Below, one piece after another: positions 1 to 7,190 of a stretch of DNA of 45,049 nt. Source of the stretch: Pseudobutyrivibrio sp. (GTDB taxonomy: Bacteria > Bacillota > Clostridia > Lachnospirales > Lachnospiraceae); contig JAIKWH010000075.1 of the NCBI GenBank assembly GCA_024684955.1, forward strand, positions 1 through 45,049, in the 5' to 3' direction. The translations under genes were made by a program, and so were the position numbers. The notes under the pieces were generated by a model that was not told the origin of the DNA, did no database searches, and saw only the letters and a list, made by a program, of their open reading frames with translations. Each line of letters begins with the position of its first letter. Within the stretch, counting starts at the first letter, position 1.

Positions 1-1
1 A

Positions 2-445
2 AATCAAAACAACTCCTCATCTTCTTCCGAGAGTAATCTAAAGGATCAGTTAGACCAGCAGAAAAAGGATGCCAAGGAAGAGAGACAGGATACCCAGGAC
101 CAGATAGATAATTACAACAAGAGCCAGGAAAAAGAAAAAGACCAGCAGAGTTCTGGTGGAGACCAAGAGGACCAGGAGGACCAAAATGGTGGAGGCTCTG
201 GCGGAGACCAAGAGGACCAAAATAGTGGTGGCTCTGGTGGAGACCAAGAGGATCAAAACGGTGGTGGAAACTCTGGTGGAGACCAGGAGGACCAAGGCGA
301 TGATCAAAACTCTGGTGGAAACTCTGGTGGGGATCAAGAGAATCAAGGTGATCAAGGTGATGATCAAAATGGTGGCACCGGTGGCGACGATTCTGGCGAT
401 GGAGAGCCAGAGGAAGACCCTCCTTACATGAGAAAGAATTGGTAA
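2..445 (+). CDS. C-terminal part of a Gly/Asp/Gln/Glu-rich repeat protein (5' end outside window)
   Basis: The frame is open from base 2 to a TAA at 443-445, giving 147 residues without a start, so the gene begins upstream of the window. The first 50 residues are polar and Lys/Gln/Asp/Glu-rich, with coiled-coil character. Then come imperfect repeats of the type SGGDQEDQNGG, and the end is EEDPPYMRKNW. Glycine codons are mostly ggt/gga and the repeats are out of step at DNA level, which suggests slippage-driven expansion. An intrinsic terminator follows directly, supporting this as the true gene end. No catalytic domain is visible. Such acidic Gly-rich tails occur on secreted or membrane-anchored proteins, but the function cannot be told without the N-terminus. 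Open frames on the other strand and in another frame here come from the low-complexity repeat. Confidence 0.7.
   Translation, partial: NQNNSSSSSESNLKDQLDQQKKDAKEERQDTQDQIDNYNKSQEKEKDQQSSGGDQEDQEDQNGGGSGGDQEDQNSGGSGGDQEDQNGGGNSGGDQEDQGDDQNSGGNSGGDQENQGDQGDDQNGGTGGDDSGDGEPEEDPPYMRKNW
152..400 (+). repeat. Imperfect tandem repeats encoding SGGDQEDQ-type units
   Basis: Units of about 12-15 codons start with tct-ggt-gga or tct-ggc-gga at positions 152, 197, 233 and 272, then shorten to units of 4 codons and less regular ones. The core gac-caa-gag-gac-caa recurs. The copy number probably varies between strains. Confidence 0.8.
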
Positions 446-450
446 CAAAA

Positions 451-486
451 AGAAGTGACTTGTAAAGCAGGTCACTTCTTTTTTTC
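451..486 (+). terminator. Intrinsic terminator after the repeat protein
   Basis: A perfect 9-bp stem, AGAAGTGAC (451-459) with GTCACTTCT (471-479), encloses an 11-nt loop and is followed by a run of T. It lies 5 nt after the TAA of the upstream gene. Confidence 0.9.
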
Positions 487-512
487 TTACCTGGTAAAAG
501 TAATCTGCCTAA

Positions 513-541
513 TTGATTATTAATTGCTATGCAATTAAAAT
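513..541 (+). promoter_or_regulatory. Promoter with embedded palindrome for ccdA-tlpA
   Basis: A -35 TTGATT (513-518) and a -10 TAAAAT (536-541) are 17 bp apart. A perfect inverted repeat, TTAATTGC-TAT-GCAATTAA (520-538), fills the spacer and reaches into the -10 box, the place where a repressor would block RNA polymerase. The regulator is not identifiable. Confidence 0.6.
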
Positions 542-580
542 GGACTAAATTGATATTTAGATTTACTAGGAGGATTCGAC

Positions 581-1231
581 TTGGAATATTTAATAACTTT
601 CCTGGAGGGAATTATTTCTTTTATATCGCCCTGCATGTTGCCTATGCTGCCTATATATATATCATATTTTGCTGGAGGTAGCGGCGACAAAAAGAGGGGC
701 ATTACTAGGGCCATAGCCTTTGTGTTGGGATTTACTCTAGTATTTACAGCCTTGGGGCTTTTTGCAGGCAGTCTTGGGGCAGCCCTGAGACAGTACCAGA
801 CTATAGTAAATATTGTCTGCGGTGTCCTGGTAATTATATTTGGTCTTTCCTATTTAGAAGTAATCCATTTGCCATTTTTTAAGGGAGTGCAAAAGGAGCA
901 TGAGATTGATTCCTTCTTTTCTGCCCTGGCTTTTGGAGCGGTCTATTCCATTAGTTTGACCCCTTGCGTTGGTGCCTTTTTGGGCTCGGCCCTCATGATG
1001 GCAGCCACCGGCAACGGGCTAAAGGGAGCCATCCTATTACTGGTATATTCCTTGGGGTTGGGCATACCTTTTATCCTGTCGGCAGTCCTTTTAGATAGCC
1101 TAAAGGGGACTTTTAATTGGATCAAGGGACATTACAAAATCATTAATAGAATTTGTGGTATCTTCCTTATTTTGGTAGGTCTTGCCATGGCCTTTGGCCT
1201 AATGAACCGTTTACTATCAATATTCTCGTGA
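581..1231 (+). CDS. ccdA: CcdA-type thiol-disulfide electron transporter
   Basis: This 216-residue integral membrane protein belongs to the CcdA/DsbD transmembrane family (PF02683). It passes reducing equivalents from cytoplasmic thioredoxin across the membrane to an extracytoplasmic thioredoxin-fold partner. Six hydrophobic segments are visible. The two hallmark redox cysteines sit in Pro-Cys contexts: C18 in SFISPCMLP and C129 in SLTPCVGAF. The start is a TTG at 581, fixed by AGGAGG at 568-573 seven bases upstream. The stop lies 10 nt before a TlpA-like thioredoxin, the expected acceptor, so the two form one operon. In Gram-positives such pairs serve cytochrome c maturation, sporulation thiol reduction or repair of surface proteins. 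No cytochrome genes are present here, so the final client is open. Confidence 0.93.
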   Translation: MEYLITFLEGIISFISPCMLPMLPIYISYFAGGSGDKKRGITRAIAFVLGFTLVFTALGLFAGSLGAALRQYQTIVNIVCGVLVIIFGLSYLEVIHLPFFKGVQKEHEIDSFFSALAFGAVYSISLTPCVGAFLGSALMMAATGNGLKGAILLLVYSLGLGIPFILSAVLLDSLKGTFNWIKGHYKIINRICGIFLILVGLAMAFGLMNRLLSIFS

Positions 1232-1241
1232 GGTATTAAAA

Positions 1242-1874
1242 ATGAAAAATAAAAGTTTGATTATAGCAGCCATTGCTCTTGTGCTAGTGGTTGGAGTAGC
1301 AGCAATTGCATATCCAAAACTTACTAGGTCCTATGAGGAGTCTGCAAAAGAAGAGACTGAAATAAAAGAGATAGAAGAAGCAGAGACTGAAGTAACAGAG
1401 GCGGAAGTAAGTGACACAGAAGAGGCTGACACAGATGAGACAGAGGCAGAAGAGGTTACATATGCTCCTGACTTTACAGTGCTAGATGCAGAGGGTAATG
1501 AGGTCAACCTTTCTGATTATGTAGGCAAGCCAATAGTTCTTAATTTTTGGGCTACCTGGTGTGGACCTTGCCAGTCGGAATTGCCAGCTTTTAACGCCAA
1601 GGCAGAAGAGTATAGTGACCAGGTGAATTTTTTACTGGTAAATTTGACAGATGGGTATAGAGAGACAGTGGATGGGGTAAAAGCTTTTATGGAAAAGAAT
1701 GAGTACACATTCCCAGTCTTTTATGAAACAACCCAGGAGGCATCCATGGTATATGGTATATATTCTATCCCAACTACATATTTTATAGATGAGACAGGGG
1801 CGATAGTCAGCGCCTACTCAGGCGCCCTCAGCGAGGAAGTTTTGACCCAGGAGATCGAAAAACTTTTGAATTAA
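1242..1874 (+). CDS. Membrane-anchored TlpA/ResA-like thioredoxin
   Basis: The product has 210 residues. Residues 5-24 form an uncleaved signal anchor or lipid-free signal peptide (no lipobox cysteine). Residues 32-72 are an extremely Glu/Thr/Asp-rich linker. A thioredoxin fold runs from about 74 to 210. The active site is W106-C107-G-P-C110, and the cis-proline loop is SIPTTYF. It would act outside the membrane as a thiol-disulfide reductase recharged by the CcdA protein encoded 10 nt upstream. The acidic linker repeats the motif EAETEVTEAE and is likely a flexible spacer through the cell wall. The family (TlpA/ResA/StoA) reduces apo-cytochrome c or other exported proteins; which one applies here is not visible. 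Confidence 0.92.
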   Translation: MKNKSLIIAAIALVLVVGVAAIAYPKLTRSYEESAKEETEIKEIEEAETEVTEAEVSDTEEADTDETEAEEVTYAPDFTVLDAEGNEVNLSDYVGKPIVLNFWATWCGPCQSELPAFNAKAEEYSDQVNFLLVNLTDGYRETVDGVKAFMEKNEYTFPVFYETTQEASMVYGIYSIPTTYFIDETGAIVSAYSGALSEEVLTQEIEKLLN

Positions 1875-1892
1875 TAGGATAATCCAAACTCT

Positions 1893-1951
1893 TTGAAATC
1901 CGATAATAGATAGTGGTATACTAAATTTGTCAGAAAATTTTGTATTCTGAC
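1893..1951 (+). promoter_or_regulatory. Promoter and 5' hairpin of the hybrid kinase gene
   Basis: A -35 TTGAAA (1893-1898), an 18-bp spacer and a TGG-extended -10 TATACT (1917-1922) give a good sigma-A promoter. At the predicted transcript 5' end an inverted repeat, GTCAGAA (1929-1935) with TTCTGAC (1945-1951), can form a 7-bp hairpin. Confidence 0.6.
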
Positions 1952-1979
1952 GGCGGGATTAATGAGTGAGGGATGAAAA

Positions 1980-4187
1980 ATGGGCGACAATTTACTTAAG
2001 ATTACTTTAGGCAAAAAGTCTATCAGCAAGGAGATCGGGCTACACATGAATAACCGGAATGCCCAGAGTGCAAAAGTGGTTGTCCCCCTTATATGTTTCA
2101 TGTACATATTCATTTATGTCATGAGATTTCTCGGCTTGTCGAAAAACACTTCTCCATTTCCAACAATGGATTTTACAGTCTTTATTCTCACCATAGTGGT
2201 TTGTCTAGTGTACTACCTGAGGGCTTTTCAGCAACTAAAGACACCAGATCCTATTTTTGAATACTATACCTACGCGTTTTCATTCGTAGTTCTTTTATAT
2301 GGCTCGTATTTTTATGTGGTAGATAGCGGGGTTGTTCCTTTTTATCTGCCTATGGCCGCCGTCTATATTGTCTTCTTGCTCAGGCCTTTTCCTGCAATTC
2401 TCATTATGGCCCTGACGGGAATCCCATTTACTCTTTTTAGATTAATAGTTGTCAAAGACCTGATTTTTACCTATGCGGCAGCGATTTTAGTCATTTGTTT
2501 AATTTCTATTTATGGTTCCTACTCAAAAATCAAAAATTTTATAACCCTAGAGACAAGCGCCCAATACAAGTCTAGGCTCTTGGAGGGATTGGCTGTGGAG
2601 GCAAACGATTTTATTGCCGTTATCTATTTGGATAATGAAATAGCAAGTCTCCATAGCGGCTCTTGGTATGGCAAGGATAATCCAACCCCAGAGGATGAAT
2701 TGGAACTCAGGCTGGATGAATGGATAGAAAAAGCCAGACCATACTTCAAGTCTCAGGAGGATGCGGAAAAATTTAAGAAGATATTTGCTGTGGAGAATGT
2801 AAAGAAAGTCCTCAGCCAGGCCCCAGAGTATGAGTTCTCCTATGATTTTGTGGACAAGGAAGGAAATACCAAGCGCAAGCAGTTTAAGCTGGCATGGTTG
2901 GACGAAACTAAAAAGGCAGTTATCGTTGTCAGGACAGACGTGACAAAGAGCCTTAGAGAAGAGCATGAGAGAAACCTGCTTTTGTCTGAGGCTTTAAACG
3001 AAGCAAAGTCAGCCAACAGGGCAAAGATGGGCTTTATATCCAGGGTAAGTCACGATGTCAGAACCCCTATAGGGGCAATAAAAAACATGGCAGAATTTGC
3101 CATTCAAGACATAGATGATAGGAGCAAATTAGAGCACGACCTCTATGCAATCCAAAATTCCTCTGAATATATAGAGACCCTCCTAGATGATATTTTGGAT
3201 GTTACCAAGATTGATGCTGGAGTAATCACCCTGAGACCAAAGCCATACGGGCCAGAGGATTTTAGGGAAGATTATGAGCAAATAATTTTGCCGGAGGCAG
3301 CAAAAAAGAATATTACGGTGGAAAGTATTGTTGAGGGAGAAAACATCAACATAATGGTGGACCAGGTTAGGTGGAGACAGATTTCCCTCAATATAATTAT
3401 GAATGCCATTAGATACACTCCTGCTGGTGGAAAAGTGTCAATAAAAGCCGGCAGCAAGAGGATAAATTCTGAGGCAGTCAGGGCCTATATCATTGTGGAG
3501 GACAATGGAATAGGAATGACAGAAGAATATATGAAAAATATGTTTGAGGCCTTTTCTCAGGATGACAGCAATCCCCAGAGGAGAAAGATTGGTGGCGGCA
3601 CCGGTCTAGGTCTCTACACTGCAAAGCGTCTCCTTGACCTCATGGGCGGCGGTATCAACGTAAAGAGTAAACTGGGGGCAGGCACCGAGGTTACAGTTTA
3701 TGTGGATACAAAAATTGCTTCCGAGGAAGATATGGCCAAAGCCAGCCGTGAGAGAGATACTTTTGATGACAAACTAAAGCTAGAGGGCAAGGTGCTGTTG
3801 GCTGAGGATAACGAAATAAATACAGAAATAGTCATGAGAATTCTTAGGATTGTTGGGCTCCATGCAGACCATGCCTGGGATGGACAGGAGGCTATAGAAC
3901 TCTTTGAAAAATCATATCCGGGAGAGTACTGCGCAATTCTCATGGATTTACAGATGCCGGTACTAAGTGGATTTGATGCTACGGAAAAAATCAGGCACAT
4001 GGATAGGGAGGATGCTGGATTAATACCTGTCATTGCCATGACTGCAGATGCCTACGACAGCGCCAAGGAAAAGGCTGCAGAGGTGGGCTTTAACTCTTAT
4101 ATTACAAAGCCTTTGGATATACGAAAGGTAGAAAGCAACCTGGCAAAATACATATTGGAATATCAGGCAAAGCTACAAAAAGATTAA
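1980..4187 (+). CDS. Six-TM hybrid sensor histidine kinase with receiver domain
   Basis: This 735-residue membrane kinase has about six TM helices between residues 32 and 180, a short cytoplasmic PAS-like segment (about 200-320), a HisKA domain with phospho-acceptor H358 (RVSHDVRTP), a HATPase_c domain (N box NIIMNAIRYTP, G1 DNGIGM, G2 GGTGLGLYTA) and a C-terminal receiver with D656 (LMDLQMP). There is no large external loop, so the signal is probably sensed in or at the membrane. ATG 1980 has GAGGG 7 nt upstream; a second ATG at 2046 has AAGGAG 12 nt upstream and is possible. Because the kinase carries its own receiver, output needs a phosphotransfer step or the separate CheY-like protein encoded next. 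The ligand is unknown. Confidence 0.93.
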   Translation: MGDNLLKITLGKKSISKEIGLHMNNRNAQSAKVVVPLICFMYIFIYVMRFLGLSKNTSPFPTMDFTVFILTIVVCLVYYLRAFQQLKTPDPIFEYYTYAFSFVVLLYGSYFYVVDSGVVPFYLPMAAVYIVFLLRPFPAILIMALTGIPFTLFRLIVVKDLIFTYAAAILVICLISIYGSYSKIKNFITLETSAQYKSRLLEGLAVEANDFIAVIYLDNEIASLHSGSWYGKDNPTPEDELELRLDEWIEKARPYFKSQEDAEKFKKIFAVENVKKVLSQAPEYEFSYDFVDKEGNTKRKQFKLAWLDETKKAVIVVRTDVTKSLREEHERNLLLSEALNEAKSANRAKMGFISRVSHDVRTPIGAIKNMAEFAIQDIDDRSKLEHDLYAIQNSSEYIETLLDDILDVTKIDAGVITLRPKPYGPEDFREDYEQIILPEAAKKNITVESIVEGENINIMVDQVRWRQISLNIIMNAIRYTPAGGKVSIKAGSKRINSEAVRAYIIVEDNGIGMTEEYMKNMFEAFSQDDSNPQRRKIGGGTGLGLYTAKRLLDLMGGGINVKSKLGAGTEVTVYVDTKIASEEDMAKASRERDTFDDKLKLEGKVLLAEDNEINTEIVMRILRIVGLHADHAWDGQEAIELFEKSYPGEYCAILMDLQMPVLSGFDATEKIRHMDREDAGLIPVIAMTADAYDSAKEKAAEVGFNSYITKPLDIRKVESNLAKYILEYQAKLQKD

Positions 4188-4225
4188 AAAAAATAATCCA
4201 TTGGTCAAGATATAATTTTTGGCTA

Positions 4226-4253
4226 TTGAAGTAGACGGTTCCTTTGATATAAT
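4226..4253 (+). promoter_or_regulatory. Promoter of the CheY-like gene
   Basis: A -35 TTGAAG (4226-4231), a 16-bp spacer and a TGA-extended consensus -10 TATAAT (4248-4253) are present. A second TATAAT at 4210-4215 lacks a matching -35. Confidence 0.65.
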
Positions 4254-4305
4254 TAAAATTGCTTAGATTCTATTCTAAGATTTATTTTTGGAACCGGAGG
4301 ATGCA

Positions 4306-4692
4306 GTGAAATCTGTTCTTGTTGTAGATGATTCAAAGTTCATGAGGAGTGTCATTAGATACCAAGTGGCCAAAAATGGCGGGACAGTGGTGGCAGAGGC
4401 TGATTGCAGCAATGCAGCAGTGGAGCAGTACAAGCTGGTCAAACCAGACCTTGTTACTATGGATATCACCATGACAGTGGATGGTCACACCATAGGACGC
4501 AGCTCTAATGGCATCGATGCCATCAAACAGATTAGGGCCATCGACCCCAATGCCAACATCATAGTAGTCTCGTCTATGGGTCAGCAGTGCTACATCATCG
4601 AGGCTATCGAGGCCGGGGCAAGAGATTTCGTAGTAAAGCCAATTATTGAGGAAAAATTCTCAGAGGCCTTTCAAAAATTTGCGTTGAATTAA
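4306..4692 (+). CDS. Stand-alone CheY-like response regulator
   Basis: The product is a single receiver domain of 128 residues without an output domain. Acidic pocket residues D8 and D9, phospho-acceptor D53 (in LVTMDITM), the Ser-Ser switch region (VVSSMG) and the conserved Lys in FVVKPI are all present. I prefer GTG 4306 as the start because GGAGG (4296-4300) lies 5 nt upstream; the longer frame from TTG 4288 has no binding site. After D53 the loop is about eight residues longer than in CheY (TVDGHTIGRSSNG). It has its own promoter but lies directly behind a hybrid kinase, so a phosphorelay link is likely. The target could be flagellar, pilus or enzymatic and is not visible. Confidence 0.9.
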   Translation: MKSVLVVDDSKFMRSVIRYQVAKNGGTVVAEADCSNAAVEQYKLVKPDLVTMDITMTVDGHTIGRSSNGIDAIKQIRAIDPNANIIVVSSMGQQCYIIEAIEAGARDFVVKPIIEEKFSEAFQKFALN

Positions 4693-4697
4693 TAATA

Positions 4698-4726
4698 AAG
4701 CAGGTTCGAAAGAGCCTGCTTTTTTG
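4698..4726 (+). terminator. Bidirectional intrinsic terminator
   Basis: A 10-bp stem, AAGCAGGTTC (4698-4707) with GAGCCTGCTT (4712-4721) and one G-U pair, closes on a GAAA tetraloop and is followed by T6. On the minus strand the same stem is followed by a T-rich stretch, so it can also end the convergent small gene at 4739. Confidence 0.9.
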
Positions 4727-4738
4727 ATTTGATTTTGA

Positions 4739-5005
4739 TTACCAAAAACCGTGTTTGAACCAGACATTGGTGTTGTAATTGTAGGCAATATTAACCACCT
4801 TTTCCTGGTGGAAGGCCACAATTTTGCATGCAAAACAAGCCATGCCTGTGTATTTAGGATTCATGCGGCGATAGCCCCTTACAGTGTATTCTTGATATAG
4901 GCCATCCTCGTCGCTAACCCGCATCTTTCTGGGGATTATAGTCCCATCCTGCTTAAACTGACAGATCACCTCTATAGGCTCTTCGTTACGTACAATCGCA
5001 CTCAT
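4739..5005 (-). CDS. Small conserved-looking protein of unknown function
   Basis: The product has 88 residues. The start is well supported by AAGGAGG 7 nt before the ATG and by a near-consensus promoter upstream. The protein is soluble and beta-rich in appearance, with aromatic residues near the end (NTNVWFKHGFW) and two cysteines in MACFACKI. I do not recognise a family. It is transcribed toward the CheY-like gene and shares its terminator. Codon use matches the neighbours, so recent transfer is not suggested. A role as a small cytoplasmic binding protein would be a guess. Confidence 0.75.
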   Translation of the reverse strand: MSAIVRNEEPIEVICQFKQDGTIIPRKMRVSDEDGLYQEYTVRGYRRMNPKYTGMACFACKIVAFHQEKVVNIAYNYNTNVWFKHGFW

Positions 5006-5024
5006 GTTCTACCTCCTTAATTGC

Positions 5025-5054
5025 AATATATACCCGAACACACATTCTAGTCAA
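5025..5054 (-). promoter_or_regulatory. Promoter of the 88-residue protein gene
   Basis: Read on the minus strand, a -35 TTGACT (5054-5049) and a -10 TATATA (5032-5027, 16-bp spacer) or TATATT (5030-5025, 18-bp spacer) are present, with a very short leader before the ribosome binding site. Confidence 0.55.
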
Positions 5055-5136
5055 TCGAACATTGCAAAATTTTTTAATTTTTTTACAAATGCACTGGGTT
5101 TAGTCCACAAATCGCAATGAATTGTTCATAAAGATG

Positions 5137-5145
5137 TGTTAAAAT
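5137..5145 (+). promoter_or_regulatory. Extended -10 element before the MATE gene
   Basis: TGT followed by TAAAAT (5140-5145) lies 16 nt before the ribosome binding site GGAGGTGAG at 5161-5169. No good -35 is seen at the right spacing. Confidence 0.4.
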
Positions 5146-5174
5146 AGACGAACTATCTATGGAGGTGAGACTAT

Positions 5175-6563
5175 ATGCTAGCAGCGTTTAAACAAAAATA
5201 CATAGGCGATAGGGCTTTTTATAAAAGATATCTTTTCCTTGCTATTCCTATGATTATTCAAAACTTCATAACAAACTTTGTCAGCTTCCTGGATAATATC
5301 ATGGTTGGACAGTTGGGCACAGAACAGATGGCAGGAGTTGCCATTGTAAACCAGCTTAACTTTGTATATTCTCTGGCCACCTTTGGAATGGTTGCAGCAG
5401 CAGGCATTTTTGGGGCCCAGTTTTACGGCAAAGGGGACGCAGAGGGCCACATGTATACCTTTAGGTTTAGGCTCCTGGGCACCCTGTTTGTTACCGTTGC
5501 TGCGCTTTTCATTTTTGCCTTTTTAGGTGGAGACCTGGTTTCTCTCTATTTGACCCAGGGGGATAGCACCAGCAATATTAACCTAGCCTACGGCTACGCC
5601 ATGGAATATCTCCACATTATTTTGTTTGGACTGATTCCATTTGCCTTTACCCAGGCCTATGCCTCTATTATCAAGGAGACAGGCCAGTCCTTTGTGCCAA
5701 TGGTGGCAGGACTCAGCGGCGTCATCAGCAATGCTATCTTAGACTACTTGCTCATCTTTGGAATCGGATTCTTCCCAAAACTGGGAGTGTCAGGTGCGGC
5801 TCTTGCCACGGTTATTGCCAGATTCATAGAGAGCGGCATTGTCATCTCCTGGGCTCACAGCCACACAAATGAAAACAAGTACCTGGTGAATGCATACAAG
5901 AGTCTTGTTATACCAAGGGAATTGGTAGGCAGAATTCTCGTAAAAGGTGCTCCGCTCATGCTAAACGAGGTCCTTTGGGCAGCAGGTATCACAGCCCTGA
6001 CCCAGAGTTACTCTGTCAGAGGACTGGATGTAGTGGCAGCCCTTAATATAGCCAACACCATAAACAACCTATTCAATATAGTATTTATTCAGTTGGGAGG
6101 TTGCATCTCCATCATCGTGGGCCAGTATCTGGGCGCGGGAGAATTGGAGAGGGCCAAGGATGCCGACAACAAGATGATATTTTTCAGCGTGGCTTCCTGT
6201 GTAGTTATGGCCGCCCTCATGTTTATGGTGGGCCACCTATTCCCTGCTATTTATAACACCAGCCCTGAGATAAAGGCACTGGCTACATCCTTTATTTATA
6301 TCCAGGCTTTGAGCATGCCATTTTGCGCCTTTAGTCACTGCTCATATTTTACTATCAGGTCGGGAGGCAAGACCCTGGTCACTTTCCTCTTTGATAGCGT
6401 GTTTACCTGGGTGGTAATGGTATCCACAGCAAAGTTGCTCCTTGCCTTTACAGCCCTTCCAATAGTAACAATATTCTTTATCGTAACCTTCACCGAGTTG
6501 ATTAAAAACCTGATGGGCTACATCATGGTTAAAAGCAACGTGTGGCTGGTGCAGATGGTCTGA
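5175..6563 (+). CDS. MATE-family multidrug/Na+ or H+ antiporter
   Basis: This 462-residue membrane protein has about 12 hydrophobic helices arranged as two homologous MatE halves (PF01554). The N-half signature reads FLDNIMVGQLGTEQMAGVAI, and the corresponding C-half segment starts near residue 250 (PLMLNEVLWAAG). The length is typical for MATE proteins (about 440-480). It would export cationic organic compounds or metabolites using an ion gradient. The start ATG 5175 is preceded by GGAGGTGAG at 5161-5169. The gene is a single transcription unit with its own terminator. The substrate cannot be predicted from the sequence. Confidence 0.93.
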   Translation: MLAAFKQKYIGDRAFYKRYLFLAIPMIIQNFITNFVSFLDNIMVGQLGTEQMAGVAIVNQLNFVYSLATFGMVAAAGIFGAQFYGKGDAEGHMYTFRFRLLGTLFVTVAALFIFAFLGGDLVSLYLTQGDSTSNINLAYGYAMEYLHIILFGLIPFAFTQAYASIIKETGQSFVPMVAGLSGVISNAILDYLLIFGIGFFPKLGVSGAALATVIARFIESGIVISWAHSHTNENKYLVNAYKSLVIPRELVGRILVKGAPLMLNEVLWAAGITALTQSYSVRGLDVVAALNIANTINNLFNIVFIQLGGCISIIVGQYLGAGELERAKDADNKMIFFSVASCVVMAALMFMVGHLFPAIYNTSPEIKALATSFIYIQALSMPFCAFSHCSYFTIRSGGKTLVTFLFDSVFTWVVMVSTAKLLLAFTALPIVTIFFIVTFTELIKNLMGYIMVKSNVWLVQMV

Positions 6564-6589
6564 AACAGATGAAGTCGAAATAGAGTTTT

Positions 6590-6619
6590 AGAGAGTGTCC
6601 TTTGACACTCTCTTTTTTT
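6590..6619 (+). terminator. Intrinsic terminator after the MATE gene
   Basis: A perfect 10-bp stem, AGAGAGTGTC (6590-6599) with GACACTCTCT (6604-6613), has a 4-nt loop and is followed by T6. Confidence 0.93.
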
Positions 6620-6701
6620 GCGCATAATTATCAGACAAATGCTGTAAATTCGTAAAAGTTTATTAGATAGTCACAAAGGCAATTTTGCGCTAAACGCTAT
6701 G

Positions 6702-6728
6702 TTGCCCCAGGGTGGGCTGGCGTATAAT
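6702..6728 (+). promoter_or_regulatory. Likely promoter of the Tad pilus operon
   Basis: A consensus -10 TATAAT (6723-6728) stands 9 nt before a perfect ribosome binding site AAAGGAGG (6737-6744). A weak -35 TTGCCC (6702-6707) lies 15 bp upstream. Transcription would start near 6735, which excludes the upstream ATG at 6699 as a translation start. Confidence 0.5.
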
Positions 6729-6764
6729 CGACCTGCAAAGGAGGAATGTTATATAAGAGAAATA

Positions 6765-7181
6765 GTGATAGGACTGGTCCTGGCCCTGGCGGTTTATTAC
6801 GACAGGAAATGCTATAGGATCCCTAATCAATTAATAATTGCTGCCTATATTGTTTATCTGGTTTTAGATCTAGTGGAATATGGGGCAGTTGGTGCTCTAA
6901 TATTTTTGGCCAATGCACTGATGCCAATAATCCTTTTATATGTGCTGTTTTTAATGGGAGGCATGGGGGCAGGCGATATCAAAATCTTTTCTCTAATCTG
7001 CACGGCAGTGGGGCCTCAGATGACGGTAAATATTTTGATAGTCTCAATATTTGTGGCGGCTGCTATTGTCACAGTTTTGAGCATTAGAGAGCATCATTTG
7101 ATTTTAGAAAGAAAGTTACATTATTCATATTACATTTCGGCAGGCTATCTGCTCTGCCAGGTAATGCAAATACATTTCTAA
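6765..7181 (+). CDS. Prepilin peptidase 1 of the Tad locus (TadV/CpaA-like, A24)
   Basis: This polytopic aspartic protease (about 138-142 residues) of family A24 removes the leader peptide from prepilins at the cytoplasmic membrane face. The two catalytic aspartates are in YYDRKCYRIPN near the N-terminus and in GGMGAGDIK. About five TM helices fill the rest. The start is uncertain. The ribosome binding site at 6737-6744 is 8 nt from an in-frame ATA (6753) and 20 nt from the first in-frame GTG (6765). The open frame runs back to an ATG at 6699, but that lies upstream of the predicted transcription start. I give the GTG as the conservative start. It is the first gene of the pilus operon; a second A24 peptidase lies at its far end. 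Confidence 0.85.
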   Translation: MIGLVLALAVYYDRKCYRIPNQLIIAAYIVYLVLDLVEYGAVGALIFLANALMPIILLYVLFLMGGMGAGDIKIFSLICTAVGPQMTVNILIVSIFVAAAIVTVLSIREHHLILERKLHYSYYISAGYLLCQVMQIHF

Positions 7182-7190
7182 GGAGTGAGA

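Noticed and set aside
50-475. A minus-strand and an alternative plus-strand open frame over the first repeats.
   Set aside because: They are products of the low-complexity repeat; the plus frame ending at 445 is followed by a terminator and has natural composition.
6699-6764. ATG 6699 as the start of the first prepilin peptidase.
   Set aside because: It lacks a ribosome binding site and lies upstream of the TATAAT box at 6723-6728, while a perfect binding site is at 6737-6744.
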